Below are positions 21,201 to 29,640 of a stretch of 64,000 nt of DNA, piece by piece (within the stretch, counting starts at the first letter, position 1; each line of letters starts with the position of its first letter). The stretch covers positions 15,797,796 to 15,861,795 of the forward strand of contig NC_045140.1 in the NCBI RefSeq assembly GCF_008831285.2, in the 5' to 3' direction. A program made the position numbers and the translations under genes. This DNA comes from Nymphaea colorata (Eukaryota > Streptophyta > Magnoliopsida > Nymphaeales > Nymphaeaceae). The notes beneath the pieces are model-generated. The model ran no database searches, had not been told where the DNA came from, and saw only the letters and a program-made list of their open reading frames with translations.

Positions 21201-22808
21201 CTTTTTCAATTGGATGTCAAAAATGCCTTTCTGTATGGAGACCTTTCTGAAATTGTTTATATGCAGCAACCACCTGGTTTTGAGAGACAAGGGGAGTGTT
21301 CCAAGGTATGCAAGTTAAAGAAGGCTATTTATGGACTCAAACAGAGTCCCCGTGCATGGTTCCAAAAGCTTACTGAAGTGTTATCTAAGTGTGGATTTAG
21401 CCGATCCCAACTTGATCACTCATTGTTTATCAAGCGAGGCTCAGCAGGACTTGTGATATTGATTGTCTACGTGGATGATATTGTTCTTACAGGGGAAAAT
21501 GATCAAGAGATAGCTCAAACAAAGGAGTTTTTACAGCAACACTTTGTTACGAAAGACCTTGGACAACTTCGTTATTTTCTTGGTATTGAGGTGGCTCGTA
21601 GTAATAAAGGAGTTGTAGTGTCTCAAAGGAAATATGCTCTTGATCTTCTACAGGAAACAGGACTATTGGGGGCTAAACCTGCCACACTTCCCATGAATCC
21701 TCGCATTCATATACATGATGATGACTCAGAGCCGTTTGACTCTAGATCTTACAGATCTCTGATAGGGAAACTGTTATATTTGACTGTCACTCGTCCCGAC
21801 ATTAGCTTTGCTGTGAATAAGTTGAGCCAATTCATGGAAAAACCCCGAAAAGTTCACTGGGATGCAGCTCTAATGATTGTAAGATACTTGAAATCAGCCC
21901 CGGGAAAGGGGCTATGGTTCAAGAAAGGAGAATGTGTTGACATCGAGGCGTATAGTGATGCTGATTATGCTGGATCTGTAGATGATAGGAAGTCTACTAC
22001 CGGGTTTTGTGTCTTTGTGGGCGGTAATCTTATTTCCTGGAGGAGCAAGAAGCAGAATGTTGTGGCTCGTTCTAGTGCTGAGTCAGAATATAGGGCTATG
22101 GCTCAAACTGTGGCTGAAATGTCGTGGGTTAGATCACTACTTGTAGAGTTGGATGTCTCAGTGAATCTCCCAATGAAGATGTATTGTGACAACAAGGCAG
22201 CTACATATATCGCTAACAATCCTGTCTTCCATGAGCGGACTAAACACATTGAAGTGGATTGCCACTATATTCGGGACTTAGTTCAAGGAGGAATTGTTAG
22301 CACTATTCATGTCTCCTCAGAAGATCAGGCAGCAGATCTTCTCACTAAAGCTCTTCCCATAGGCGATTTCCTGAGATGTTGTAACAAGCTGAGCATGATT
22401 GACATATATGCTCCAGCTTGAGGGGGAGTGTTAAAGATACAAAAAAAGGAGTTTTCTGAAATATTAGGAAGTTAGGGAAGGTCTCTTTAAATGTTTTGTT
22501 ACTTTTAGTGGACTTCTCTTGTAATTTTCCCTAACCCTAATCTCTTAATAGAGATTAGGGTCACGTAATGCAAGATAACTTTTTGCTGCCTCTCTCTCTC
22601 TCTCGTAACAATTACAATTTTTTTGTCTTGTAGGGAAGGAGAAACTAAATATTGGGACGTGAATGTTGAGGACTTTAACTTAGAACAAGAGAATGAACTT
22701 GAAGTTGTTAATTCAAGATTCGAAGAACCTTGTATTCCCTCAACATCTTCTATTGTGGAAGAAGAGGAGATTGGGGAGAACGATGATTTGGGCATTGATG
22801 ATGACTAG
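15226..22808 (+). CDS. hAT transposase (two exons, copia-2 in the intron)
   Basis: The gene has two exons, 15226-17219 and 22634-22808, joined across a GT-AG intron (17220-22633) that now contains copia-2. The joined frame is 722 aa. It has an N-terminal BED-type zinc finger (C48, C51, H65 region), a KKRKV nuclear localisation motif at 123-127, and a DUF659-type catalytic region with DGWTD (226-230), TDNA (286-289) and CAVH (311-314). A C-terminal hAT dimerisation domain follows (LLVQPATSSCCERNWS). The splice joins KEEYR to EGETKYWDV, which matches the usual run of plant hAT proteins, so I prefer it to the unspliced stop at 17221-17223. The tail is acidic. It binds the element ends in the nucleus and catalyses excision and insertion. 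No stop interrupts the frame, so the transposase could still be made if the enlarged intron is spliced. Confidence 0.92.
17288..17469 (+). repeat. copia-2 5' LTR
   Basis: This 182-bp LTR starts tgttaaagat and ends ctcgtaaca. A CT-repeat lies near its 3' end. Confidence 0.95.
17470..17483 (+). other. copia-2 primer-binding site
   Basis: tggtatcagagcgg directly follows the LTR and complements the 3' end of initiator tRNA-Met. Confidence 0.9.
18189..22421 (+). CDS. copia-2 Gag-Pol polyprotein
   Basis: This is a 1,410-aa open frame from an ATG (MAENSKSEGS) to a TGA that overlaps the polypurine tract. It has a UBN2-type gag (about 20-220), a Gly/Arg-rich RGG stretch, a CCHC knuckle, CSYCGKIGHLEDRC, from C251, and a protease DSGAS at D368. 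The HHCC zinc region is WHLRLGHP...CDACQLGKH. The integrase reads DVWGP at D553, RTDN and NGVAERKH. The reverse transcriptase has YVDDI at 1094, and RNase H has YSDADYAG and RSSAESEYRA. All catalytic residues are present. It is more similar to copia-3 than to copia-1: both end in a DIYAP tail. Confidence 0.96.
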   Translation: MAENSKSEGSTDYKMAGNSFSYGTTMKLNGSNYEIWSRVFIMSVAGHRKKYILEEDEPIEKKGIYAAWDEDNYIVMSWIMNSVESHIAPTIAYYTKAKDMWSFLRKTYSHATNVIKILQLEEELCNIRQGDQDLSQYFATLTAAYERLKALRPPCQHCYASHVETGMVAKFLSGLSSEYSVAKSQILTGSELPDLADTYNRLSRFAATLSQTTHDIPVSALVISGGRGPSSFGGTRGRGTGRGAGRGRFQCSYCGKIGHLEDRCWDKHPHLRSNVSSGRGGGRFTTSRGPSSSQATHSKATISMVESSTDPSISMSYSLNLSKDEYDRVLAQRSGSTSASTSTNAVVVDSAFSVGAPTADPGMTWMIDSGASRHCCNQPQNFSSFVRFSTPQYVKLADGKLSPVLGSGDIYLPHLGTITHVLYAPQFPVNLISVKQLAIDLQCKVIFESDSCSFQDLPTGKMIGGGHEREGLYFLSIPVDVAASSVPSKPSPFQWHLRLGHPSVPKLRRMFPDIPASESFLCDACQLGKHTQSSFPSSQSPSSQSPFDLIHVDVWGPSRVPFRSCFRYYLVLVDDFTRVSWVFLLRERSEVICILQKFIKEIKTQFGFIVKNIRTDNALEFKSSILLQFYADHGIRPQYTCPHTSQQNGVAERKHRQLLNVARTLMLHSHMPAYFWGDAILTACYLINRLPSSSIQDRIPIQILYPGRSLFHLPPKVFGCTCFAHILGPTKSKLAAQAIKCIFIGYSANQKGYKCFDPVTKKDIISADVTFFESRPYFPPSSPSSSEMHAPIPLPIPPVSLESFPSSQPRSHERFLEPPLVYTRRLGPSLDRPPASSQEVSSTDKTDSGLSDDYSAADLPIAIRKGKRQCTLHPISNSVSTAHLSTHLVQFDQALSSHVIPSSHHHALLDPRWRQAMQEEMDALLSRETWDLVDPPTRCDVVGSRWVFTIKYHSDGSVERFKARLVAKGYTQTYGVDFFETFSPVARLGTIRLIISLAVQREWPLFQLDVKNAFLYGDLSEIVYMQQPPGFERQGECSKVCKLKKAIYGLKQSPRAWFQKLTEVLSKCGFSRSQLDHSLFIKRGSAGLVILIVYVDDIVLTGENDQEIAQTKEFLQQHFVTKDLGQLRYFLGIEVARSNKGVVVSQRKYALDLLQETGLLGAKPATLPMNPRIHIHDDDSEPFDSRSYRSLIGKLLYLTVTRPDISFAVNKLSQFMEKPRKVHWDAALMIVRYLKSAPGKGLWFKKGECVDIEAYSDADYAGSVDDRKSTTGFCVFVGGNLISWRSKKQNVVARSSAESEYRAMAQTVAEMSWVRSLLVELDVSVNLPMKMYCDNKAATYIANNPVFHERTKHIEVDCHYIRDLVQGGIVSTIHVSSEDQAADLLTKALPIGDFLRCCNKLSMIDIYAPA
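22429..22610 (+). repeat. copia-2 3' LTR
   Basis: It is 182 bp, with a single a/g difference from the 5' LTR near its start (ggag versus gggg). Confidence 0.95.
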
Positions 22809-23057
22809 AATGATGATGAACAATGTTTTGTGATGATTGATGAACAATGTTTTGTAACTTTCTTTGAGACTTTCTTGCTTATGTCTTAGCAGTTATCACT
22901 TTTGAGATTGGTGATGAACAATGTTTTGTTTGAGACTTTCTTTATTATCATTTTTAATTTTTTTGAATATAATATTCGCCGTATCCGCGTATCCTAAAAT
23001 TTTGAAAATGCCGTGTCCCCGTACCCGTACCCGTATCTATAGGATACCCGTACCCGT

Positions 23058-23072
23058 ATCCGTGTGACATAG
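23058..23072 (-). repeat. hAT right terminal inverted repeat
   Basis: The sequence atccgtgtgacatag pairs exactly with the left end. It is preceded by several copies of cccgtacccgtat-like motifs (about 23010-23060). Confidence 0.95.
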
Positions 23073-23080
23073 CTAGTATG

Positions 23081-25300
23081 TCATCAAAAAACACCAAGAC
23101 ATACTTGCATAGAAATGGGTAGACTATTTGTGTTCATTAAGGCCTGAAAAGTGGCAAGAGCGTTGGTAAGGCCAAAGGGCATTACCCTAAACTTATAGGA
23201 CCCTCATGGGTCTGAAATGCTGTCTTAGGAGCATCTTTGGGATCCATCCTAATTTGATGATATCCTGCCCGCAGGTGCAGTTTAGTGAAGACTGCTGCGC
23301 CAAACAATTAATCTAAGAGTTCTTCGACAATGGGAATATGATACCTATTCTTTATAGTTATTGCATTCAACGCTCTGTTATCCACACAAAAGCGCTAAGA
23401 GCCATCCTTATTTTTCACCAAGAGGGCTGGGGAAGAATAAGGACTCTTGCTGGGTGGTATAACTCCTTCCGTCAGCATCTCTCCAACTAGTTTTTCAATC
23501 TCTTCCTTTAGCGAATAGCTATAGCGATAAGGTCCCAGCTTGACTGGGCCAGAATTTGGCTCAAGGGCTCTGATGGGCAGTAACCCCTTTGGGTTATGAA
23601 ATACATCAGCAAATTCCAGCAACATTGGTCTGAGCCTTTCGAAGCACTTATCCTGATACTCCACGGTGGTCTCTCTTTCTGGCGCTGTTACTGACATTGA
23701 CAAAAGGTGTACCCCTTCAGCACTTGCTCCTATCGCAGGTTTCTTCTCTGCATAGCAAGTATCCCATGCCGCATTCCTGCCACTTTCCTGCTGGTCAACA
23801 GTTCTTGTCATCCTCCTTCACCTTGAAACTTCATTATCATATTCTCAAAGTCCCATTCCACCTTACCCAGCCATCTTAATCACTGGATTCCCTGCACCAA
23901 GTCTGCACCCCTCATTGCTAAGGGATATAGCTCTACCTGGATTCGATAACCTTGTATTTCTACCTCCTCTTTAGGACATCTTCCTTGGCAGGACAACAAG
24001 CTGCCATCACCCACTGCTACAAGAAATTCTGGTTGCTCAAGAATGTGACAGCCGTAGGCCTTGGCTGTTTCCTCACATACAAATTTATGTGTAGACTCTG
24101 TCTACAAGTATACTAACTTTTCGCCCTTTGATAAATGATATTTCTGGGGTTGCTTCTTTTTTTGGTTCTTCCTCTTCCCTCATCTCCTTCTTCCAATTCT
24201 TCCATGGCTGCACCTTCCTCTTCTTCTACTAAGTACATGTATAATTTCTTGCACACATGGATTGGTGACCACTTTTCCTCACATTGGAAACACAGTCCCC
24301 TCTTTCTTCTGTCTTGGATTTGATGTGGACTGAGACGCTTCACTAGTACCCCTTGATTGCCCTTTGTGTTTCTTCGCAGGAGGTGGTTCGCTCACCTCTT
24401 TAGCCGCAGTTGTCGTCTTCGCATACTGGGTTCTGCTGATCAGTGATCCCCCATTCTCGAGCTGTCCTTCCCGACGCTTGGATTTTTCTTCTGCCACGTT
24501 AGCAAGTTCAAAGCTTTCCAGTAGGGTTTGGGGACAAGTCGCCTGGACCTCAATCTTGATTTCCTCCTTCAGCCTTCCAATGAAGGCCCCTATCAGTGCT
24601 CCAATTGGCCAACCATGAACCATGTTGCTGATTTCATCAAATTCGGCCTAGTACGCGACCAAATCTCCCTTCTGGCGCATTTTAGCAAGTTTGATGTCGT
24701 AATCGAGGTAAGCAGAAGGACCAAACCGTGTATTCAACGCCTGTACAAAGAATCCCCAGTCTAGCCTGCCCTACTAAGTTACTAGCCACCGATACAATCT
24801 GATGGCTGCCCCTTCTAAATGGATCGCGCTATTCCAACTCTCTGCTCGACTGAAACATTCTAACAGCCGAAAAACTGTTCAGCCTTGAATACCCAACTCA
24901 TCGGGCCGTCGCTAGAAAACTTTGGGAAGTCGACCTTCGATGGTTTATTAGAGTAAGTTCCCTCTCCAGTTCCTCTCAGGTTTTCAGGAAGCGTACATGT
25001 ATGTCCTCTGTCAAGCATCGTGGTTGGGTTGTGCAAGTTCCAATCGTCTTTCACAGAGGTGTCATGGCTGCTGTGCGCATACTCTGGTGCGTTCCTTGCC
25101 GACGTCAAATGGATTAGCTCTCTTAATAGCTTTGTTACCATCTGATTCTCCAACACCAACTTCTGCATCCTTTGGGTGACATCGGACAGCTTCTGGCCAA
25201 TCCCCCTACATTTTCTTTCCATTGATTCTATCTGGCCAGACATCATCCTACGTCGTCCTCTGCTTGCTTATGCATTCCTTCGAGTGCTGCCATGGTCGCC
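23081..25300 (-). pseudogene. Element A gag, protease and RT N-terminal part
   Basis: Read on the - strand from 25300. Gag starts near 25246 (MMSGQIESMERKC) and runs through FPKFSSDGPMSWVFKAEQFF to a retrotransposon gag region (FDEISNMVHGWPIG...FIGRLKEEI). A zinc knuckle region follows, QDRRKRGLCFQCEEKWSPIHVC. The protease remnant ends ELYPLAMRGADLVQGIQWL. RT follows with LEPNSGPVKLGPYRY, YSSPALLVKNKDGS, a DNRALNAITIKNRYHIP block and the active-site FDDILVYS at the hAT junction. Stops fall after KDGS, within gag and elsewhere. Gag, protease and RT are in the expected order for a gypsy element. Confidence 0.85.
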
Positions 25301-25301
25301 G

Positions 25302-25318
25302 CCATGGCTCTGATACCA
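25302..25318 (-). other. Primer-binding site of element A
   Basis: On the - strand this reads tggtatcagagccatgg, complementary to initiator tRNA-Met. It lies three bases from the LTR edge. Confidence 0.85.
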
Positions 25319-25321
25319 GTT

Positions 25322-25415
25322 TGGTAGCCTCTAGTTACCAAACGCCAAAAGCCAAAACTCACGCACGCTACTAGTCCCTCTCAACCTAGGGATAGTCCTC
25401 AAACAACTTCATTAA
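25322..25415 (-). repeat. 5' LTR of element A, first part
   Basis: This aligns with 560-655 of the 3' LTR (tggtagcctctagttaccaaa onward) until it is interrupted at cattaa by the TIR transposon. Confidence 0.85.
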
Positions 25416-25579
25416 CCGTTTGATGGGCCGGAAATCCACTGTTTACTGAGAAAAAAATTTCAAAAATTCAAAATTTTTCCATCCTACCAAACGCAGAAAA
25501 ATATTTTCGACCGTTGACGTCGATTCCGGAAAAAAATTTCCAGCTGAGAAACGGAATTTTTTTTCCAGAAATTAATTTC

Positions 25580-25963
25580 TGCCCGTAGGGCACGCTCGCT
25601 CGGAGAGCGCCTCTTCCTTCTTGCTGCCGCGAGTGAGCCGCAGCCCCTGCCTCTTCTTTCTCGTCGTCTCACACGCAGAACAACAACGCGCCGCAGCCCA
25701 TTCTCCATTCTCCTCTCCCTCTCCGCAGCAGAGCTCCACGCCTCCACCCGAGCAGTGCAGCCGCGACCCTCCCGTTCCTCTCTTTCTCGCAAGGTAGTGT
25801 GTGTATCTCTCTCTCCCTCATTCTCTCTCTTGTTCCCCCTCCAAGTAGGCCTCTCTTCCTCTCACTCTCACTTCTGTCGCCCTTTTCTACTGCGTGTGAA
25901 TGACTTGGCCACATAGCGCGGCAGTCAGAGGCAGCAGCAAACGGGAGGGGAACTCTGTCTCGG
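25580..25963 (+). other. GC-rich leader-like segment upstream of the NMT piece
   Basis: This resembles a plant 5' untranslated exon: C+T-rich and G+C-rich, with a possible donor (aag|gtagtg near 25790). It is possibly captured together with a host promoter region. There is no protein match. Confidence 0.3.
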
Positions 25964-26647
25964 GTGCCCCTGGAGAATATATGGCAGGCAGCTTATACTG
26001 CCGGCGTTGTGCTGCCAACTCCAATCACAACATGCCAATATTGGCATCGCTCGTTGAATCCTAAGAAGCTTATCGATGTTGGTTTTTCTCGACTCGGTGC
26101 AAGGATGACAATGAGCAGGACGATTAAGCTGTATAAGCTGCCTGACTCGACAGCGACGCCTGGTTTCAGGGCAATGGAGTTGAGGGATGTGCCAGCGGTT
26201 ACTCGGCTTCTAAGGAATTATCTTTCCCAATTCATTGTTGCGCTGGATTTTGATGAAGATGATGTGCAGCATTGGCTTCTTCCAAAGGAGAATGTTATTG
26301 ACAGTTTTGTGGTTGAGAGACCAGATTCTCGAGAGATAACAGACTTCTGTAGCTTCTACACCCTACCATCTTCGATTCTTGGGAATCAGAATTATTCAGT
26401 ACTGAAGGCAGCATAATCGTACTACAATGTTGCGTTGCAGACCCCTCTGTTGCAGCTTATGAATGATGCACTTATTATTGCTAAGAAGGAGTACGATGTT
26501 TTTAATGCATTGGACATTATGCAGAACGAGACATTCTTGAAGGAACTGAAGTTCGGACCTGGTGATGGACAACTTCACTAGTATCTGTACAATTATCGGA
26601 TAAGGCACACTCTGAAGCCTTCAGAACTTGGACTTGTGCTTTTGTAA
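25964..26647 (+). pseudogene. NMT1: N-myristoyltransferase C-terminal fragment
   Basis: This is one continuous 228-codon frame matching the C-terminal half of plant glycylpeptide N-tetradecanoyltransferase, which attaches myristate to N-terminal glycines. Recognisable runs are [86 protein letters not shown] and the C-terminal LKPSELGLVLL. Two in-frame stops break it: TAA at 26414-26416 and TAG at 26579-26581, both where the family has Tyr. The N-terminal half is absent. No intron lies within the piece. It starts without a convincing ATG, so I call it a captured, inactive fragment. Confidence 0.92.
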
Positions 26648-27149
26648 TTCATGGTAATGTTCTTACATCTCTTCATATATCAGGGACATGCATGAACATT
26701 TTGATCTGTTTTGGCTCAATTTTATGTGATCCAAATTTTGTTTCGAGGACTGTTTTTCCTGTCTGTGGTGGAGATAGAATGATTATGTCTTTCATCATTC
26801 ATGTGTTTTGTGTAAAAGACCGTATATCACTGAGGAACACATTGAGTGTATCATTGGGCAATTGAATGATGCATCAGATATGTTTATCTGGTCCAGGAGC
26901 TGTTGTTTGTGTGTTACCGAATTGTTACTTTCCTATACAGTAAGTACATTTCTGCGGATGCTTCGATAAATGGAACCAAACAGAAGCACCTAATCCTGGC
27001 TGTTATGTGCCTGAAGAATTCTTAATTGTACAACTTGATGAATAGACATGTAGCGAGGTGGTTTTCTTGCCTTGTTTATGAACTTCTTTTTGCCATTTTT
27101 CTCATTCATAGACCATTATGGTAATGACAAGAAACCCATTCCCATTCAG

Positions 27150-27240
27150 CAGAACTCATTCTAAGGTTGGTGGCTGCCATTGTTGGCAAACTGCAGCTGT
27201 TGGGATGGCCTTGGAATGAACTTGCAGCACTTCCAGGTGA
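27150..27240 (+). other. Possible captured exon, unidentified
   Basis: An open stretch reading AELILRLVAAIVGKLQLLGW then PWNELAALPG ends at ag|gtgact, a plausible splice donor. It looks protein-coding, but I do not recognise the family. Confidence 0.3.
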
Positions 27241-28218
27241 CTTTTAGCTACATGAACAGTATTATATTCTCTTTTTATTTTGCATGAACTTTAGCTTTGT
27301 GCATTTAAGATTTTTGTGCACAATATAATGGTATAACGGAACTTTGTGCTTATTTTACAGCTGGTAATGCATTACAATGAAAAATCAAGTGGTGCATAAA
27401 AATGCTGGTTCTTTTGGAACAATGTTCTGCTTTTCAGTGGATATAGCTTGAGCATAGAAGGAAAAGATCGTGTGCTAGTGTAGTGAAAGCCTTTTCCATA
27501 ATAAGTGGCCTTAACTCGAGAAGATCTTTAGCACCTTTGCACAAGAATAAACTCATATAGTGACATTTTGGTGGCTCTAGGAGTAGCTCCAAATGATATT
27601 GAGAGGGAAAAATCTTTATTTCCTTACTGTCCTAGCTCCTCAGGCTGAATAGGGAGGACAAAAAGTTAAGAATGTCCTACATGTGAATTTGGTTGTTCTA
27701 ACAGGATATCTTCTACATCACGAGCCATTGATTTTTGATGAATTATTCAATATTTTTCACCACTTGTATGCTAAAAATCTGAAAATTTGCTCAATTTTAA
27801 TCCTTATGGCTCTTATGAAAGAGTGCAGTATCCAGAAAAGTCCTATTTACTCAAGTGTGGAAAACAAAAGGCTCTTTGACACCCTTGCCTTCATGAAGAC
27901 TGAAATCTGGGTCAATAGAAAATGTTGCAAATCATAATTTTCATGGAAAAGAAAACCAGTGGTAGCAATATTCGTTCAGAATTATTGACTATTTGAAAAA
28001 GTAAAATAAAATAAGATACAAGGATAATAGGTTTCTCCGCAATTGGTCTGCAATGTAAATTTTGCAATTTCATCAGTGGAAGCATGTCTATGTTGCAACC
28101 CAAGATAAACTGAGCAATAAAAGATTCTGGAGGATCAATCCTAAACTGTGCTCTTTTTAGGCTGTAAGCCTTGCATACAAACATCATTCTGAACTGTTGT
28201 CAAAGCACGTCAAACATG

Positions 28219-28430
28219 AAATAACAGAATGGTTATACACTAATAGCAACAGATGGTGAAATAAGAGAAAAAATCATTATGGTCTTGGTATCAACTGTAG
28301 TCATTGGTGAAGCAAAGCCTGTAAAATAACAGAATGGTTATACACTAATAGCAACAGATGGTGAAATAAGAGAAAAAATCATTATGGTCTTGGTATCAAC
28401 TGTAGTCATTGGTGAAGCAAAGCCTGTAAA
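28219..28430 (+). repeat. 105-bp tandem duplication
   Basis: Two adjacent near-identical copies (aaataacagaatggttatac...gcaaagcctgtaaa) start at 28219 and 28324. Confidence 0.95.
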
Positions 28431-28431
28431 C

Positions 28432-28520
28432 GGATCCTTCTCTACTTGATAACATCAGCTTTTTGGCAGAGAATCTTGATAAGGTTCCAAGTGAAACACT
28501 CTTAGCAAATTGGGTAGAAC
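28432..28520 (+). other. Possible captured exon, unidentified
   Basis: An open frame reads DPSLLDNISFLAENLDKV then PSETLLANWVELQ and ends at cag|gtatga, a good donor. The family is not recognised. It lies between two local tandem repeats in the TIR element. Confidence 0.3.
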
Positions 28521-28586
28521 TGCAGGTATGACAAAAGACTGCTAGAAGTGCTACTGCAGGTATGACAAAAGACTGCTAGAAGTGCT
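28519..28586 (+). repeat. 34-bp tandem duplication
   Basis: Two exact copies of a 34-bp unit start actgcaggtatgac at 28519 and 28553. Each carries the cag|gtatga donor-like site. Confidence 0.95.
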
Positions 28587-29507
28587 AATAAATTGAGAAG
28601 GCTGTTTGAGCTGCCTTCTCCGGTTGATCTCATCTCATGAGCTAGTCATGGCGCCAGACGATTTTCTCAAGAACATTTGTTCTTAAAGTAGCATAGCATA
28701 GAGTGCCAACAAGTATAGTGTGAAATATGTGCATGTAATAGAGAATACAGTACACATAGTTTATGTACGTATAATATAATGTGTTTGTGTGTGTTTATAT
28801 GTATGTGGAGAATTCTATGGTGCTGTGTCCAAAAATTAATAAAATCACCATGAATCATTGCTACTTGAACTGTTGCTTATCATAATCTGCTGCTAATGCT
28901 CATGTGACGGCTGTTTTTAGTGACCTATTTTTAATTTTTAGCCATCCGGCACACAACATCATACTCCTTATGTGTGTATAATCTAAAAAGTAATATGCTA
29001 GCTCCACATGCCAAGCCAAGCACCTCTATTTTCGGCTCAGCTTGTGCTTCTTGAACTGCTCATGATTCTAGTTCATTATGTTAGCCGGAAACAGATTTCT
29101 CAGCTAAGCCACCTGATCTTACGACCAGTTCATTTGTGTCAGAGTCTTGTTGAGGAACTGCTTCAGGAACATCGGTTTTGTAAAGTAGAATGTGGTTTGT
29201 TTGGTGTTGAGGAATATTTTATCACTGATGGGAATATGTATGTGGTTTGTTTGGTGTTGTAGACTTTGGTGTGGTTATTTATCTAATTTTTGTAAATCTG
29301 GACAAATGTTTCCTTATTATCAAACTAAGAATTAATTTTATGGAAATCTGGAAATATATTTCTGTACCATCAAACTCAGAAATATAGAATTGGAAAATAT
29401 ATTTCTGAGTCATCACACACACACCAAAATTGGAATCGGAAAGATTTTTCCCATTCCATTTTTTCATTTCCTATATTTCCAGAAATATATTTCCAGGCCA
29501 TCAAACA

Positions 29508-29635
29508 TAAGATTGGGGTTCACCAGCCCCACAGTATTTAAGGTGATCAAAGGAATTGGGTCTGGTAAGCAAGTATCCAGGCCCGTTCTTATTATAGACT
29601 TGACCTAATTACAAACAAGTTGCCCCCATATACTA
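29508..29635 (-). repeat. 5' LTR of element A, second part
   Basis: Continues the LTR after the TIR insertion (taagattggggttcaccagc...). It matches 655-782 and ends catatacta where the other LTR has catatacca. Confidence 0.85.
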
Positions 29636-29640
29636 TCTGG

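Larger units (their letters stand above)
17288..22610 (+). mobile_element. Ty1/copia element copia-2 (complete, young)
   Basis: This is a 5,323-bp complete element. Its 182-bp LTRs (17288-17469, 22429-22610) differ at one base by eye. The target duplication is attac (17283-17287 and 22611-22615). The PBS tggtatcagagcgg starts at 17470 and a polypurine tract (agggggag, 22421-22428) precedes the right LTR. It carries one intact gag-pol frame. It sits in the intron of the hAT transposase in the same orientation. Confidence 0.96.
14298..23072 (+). mobile_element. hAT DNA transposon, with copia-2 in its intron
   Basis: The element is 8,775 bp including copia-2, or about 3.4 kb without it. It has 15-bp perfect terminal inverted repeats (ctatgtcacacggat) and a perfect 8-bp target duplication, ctagtatg (14290-14297 and 23073-23080), the hAT signature. 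Sub-terminal regions carry repeated cgggtac and ggatac motifs on the right and related cggatacg-type motifs on the left, as expected for transposase binding sites (inference). It encodes an apparently intact hAT transposase. It inserted into the RT gene of element A just after the FDDILVYS motif, and that frame is restored when the element and one duplication are removed. Confidence 0.95.
25416..29507 (+). mobile_element. TIR DNA transposon carrying host gene pieces (Pack-type)
   Basis: This 4.1-kb insertion splits the 5' LTR of element A; the LTR resumes at 29508. Its ends form an imperfect inverted repeat: cgtttgatgggccggaaat on the left, and the reverse complement of the right end reads tgtttgatggcctggaaat. 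Sub-terminal regions are rich in ggaaatttc-type motifs. A 3-bp taa flanks both sides (25413-25415, 29508-29510), which suggests the PIF/Harbinger class, but a 3-bp match is weak and a few LTR bases are missing at the site. There is no transposase frame. Instead it holds an N-myristoyltransferase fragment (25964-26647), so it looks like a non-autonomous element that captured host DNA. Confidence 0.7.
560..29635 (-). mobile_element. Ty3/gypsy chromovirus element A (nested host of later insertions)
   Basis: This is a degenerate - strand LTR retrotransposon. The 3' LTR is at 560-782. The 5' LTR is split into 25322-25415 and 29508-29635. The primer-binding site is at 25302-25318, gag-protease-RT at 23081-25300, the rest of RT plus RNase H plus the integrase N-terminus at 12970-14289, and the integrase C-terminus with a chromodomain at about 800-1741. 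Subtracting X (1742-12969), the hAT (14298-23072) and the TIR element (25416-29507), each with one target duplication, leaves about 5.0 kb, a normal size for a small chromovirus. The reading frame is continuous across the X and hAT junctions after subtraction. Many in-frame stops and frameshifts show it is old. I see no clean 5-bp duplication at its outer ends. The integrase C-terminus (FSPRYSGPFKII, YPVFHVSKLKP) is followed by a WQGKGAPSPTWED chromodomain. Confidence 0.88.
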
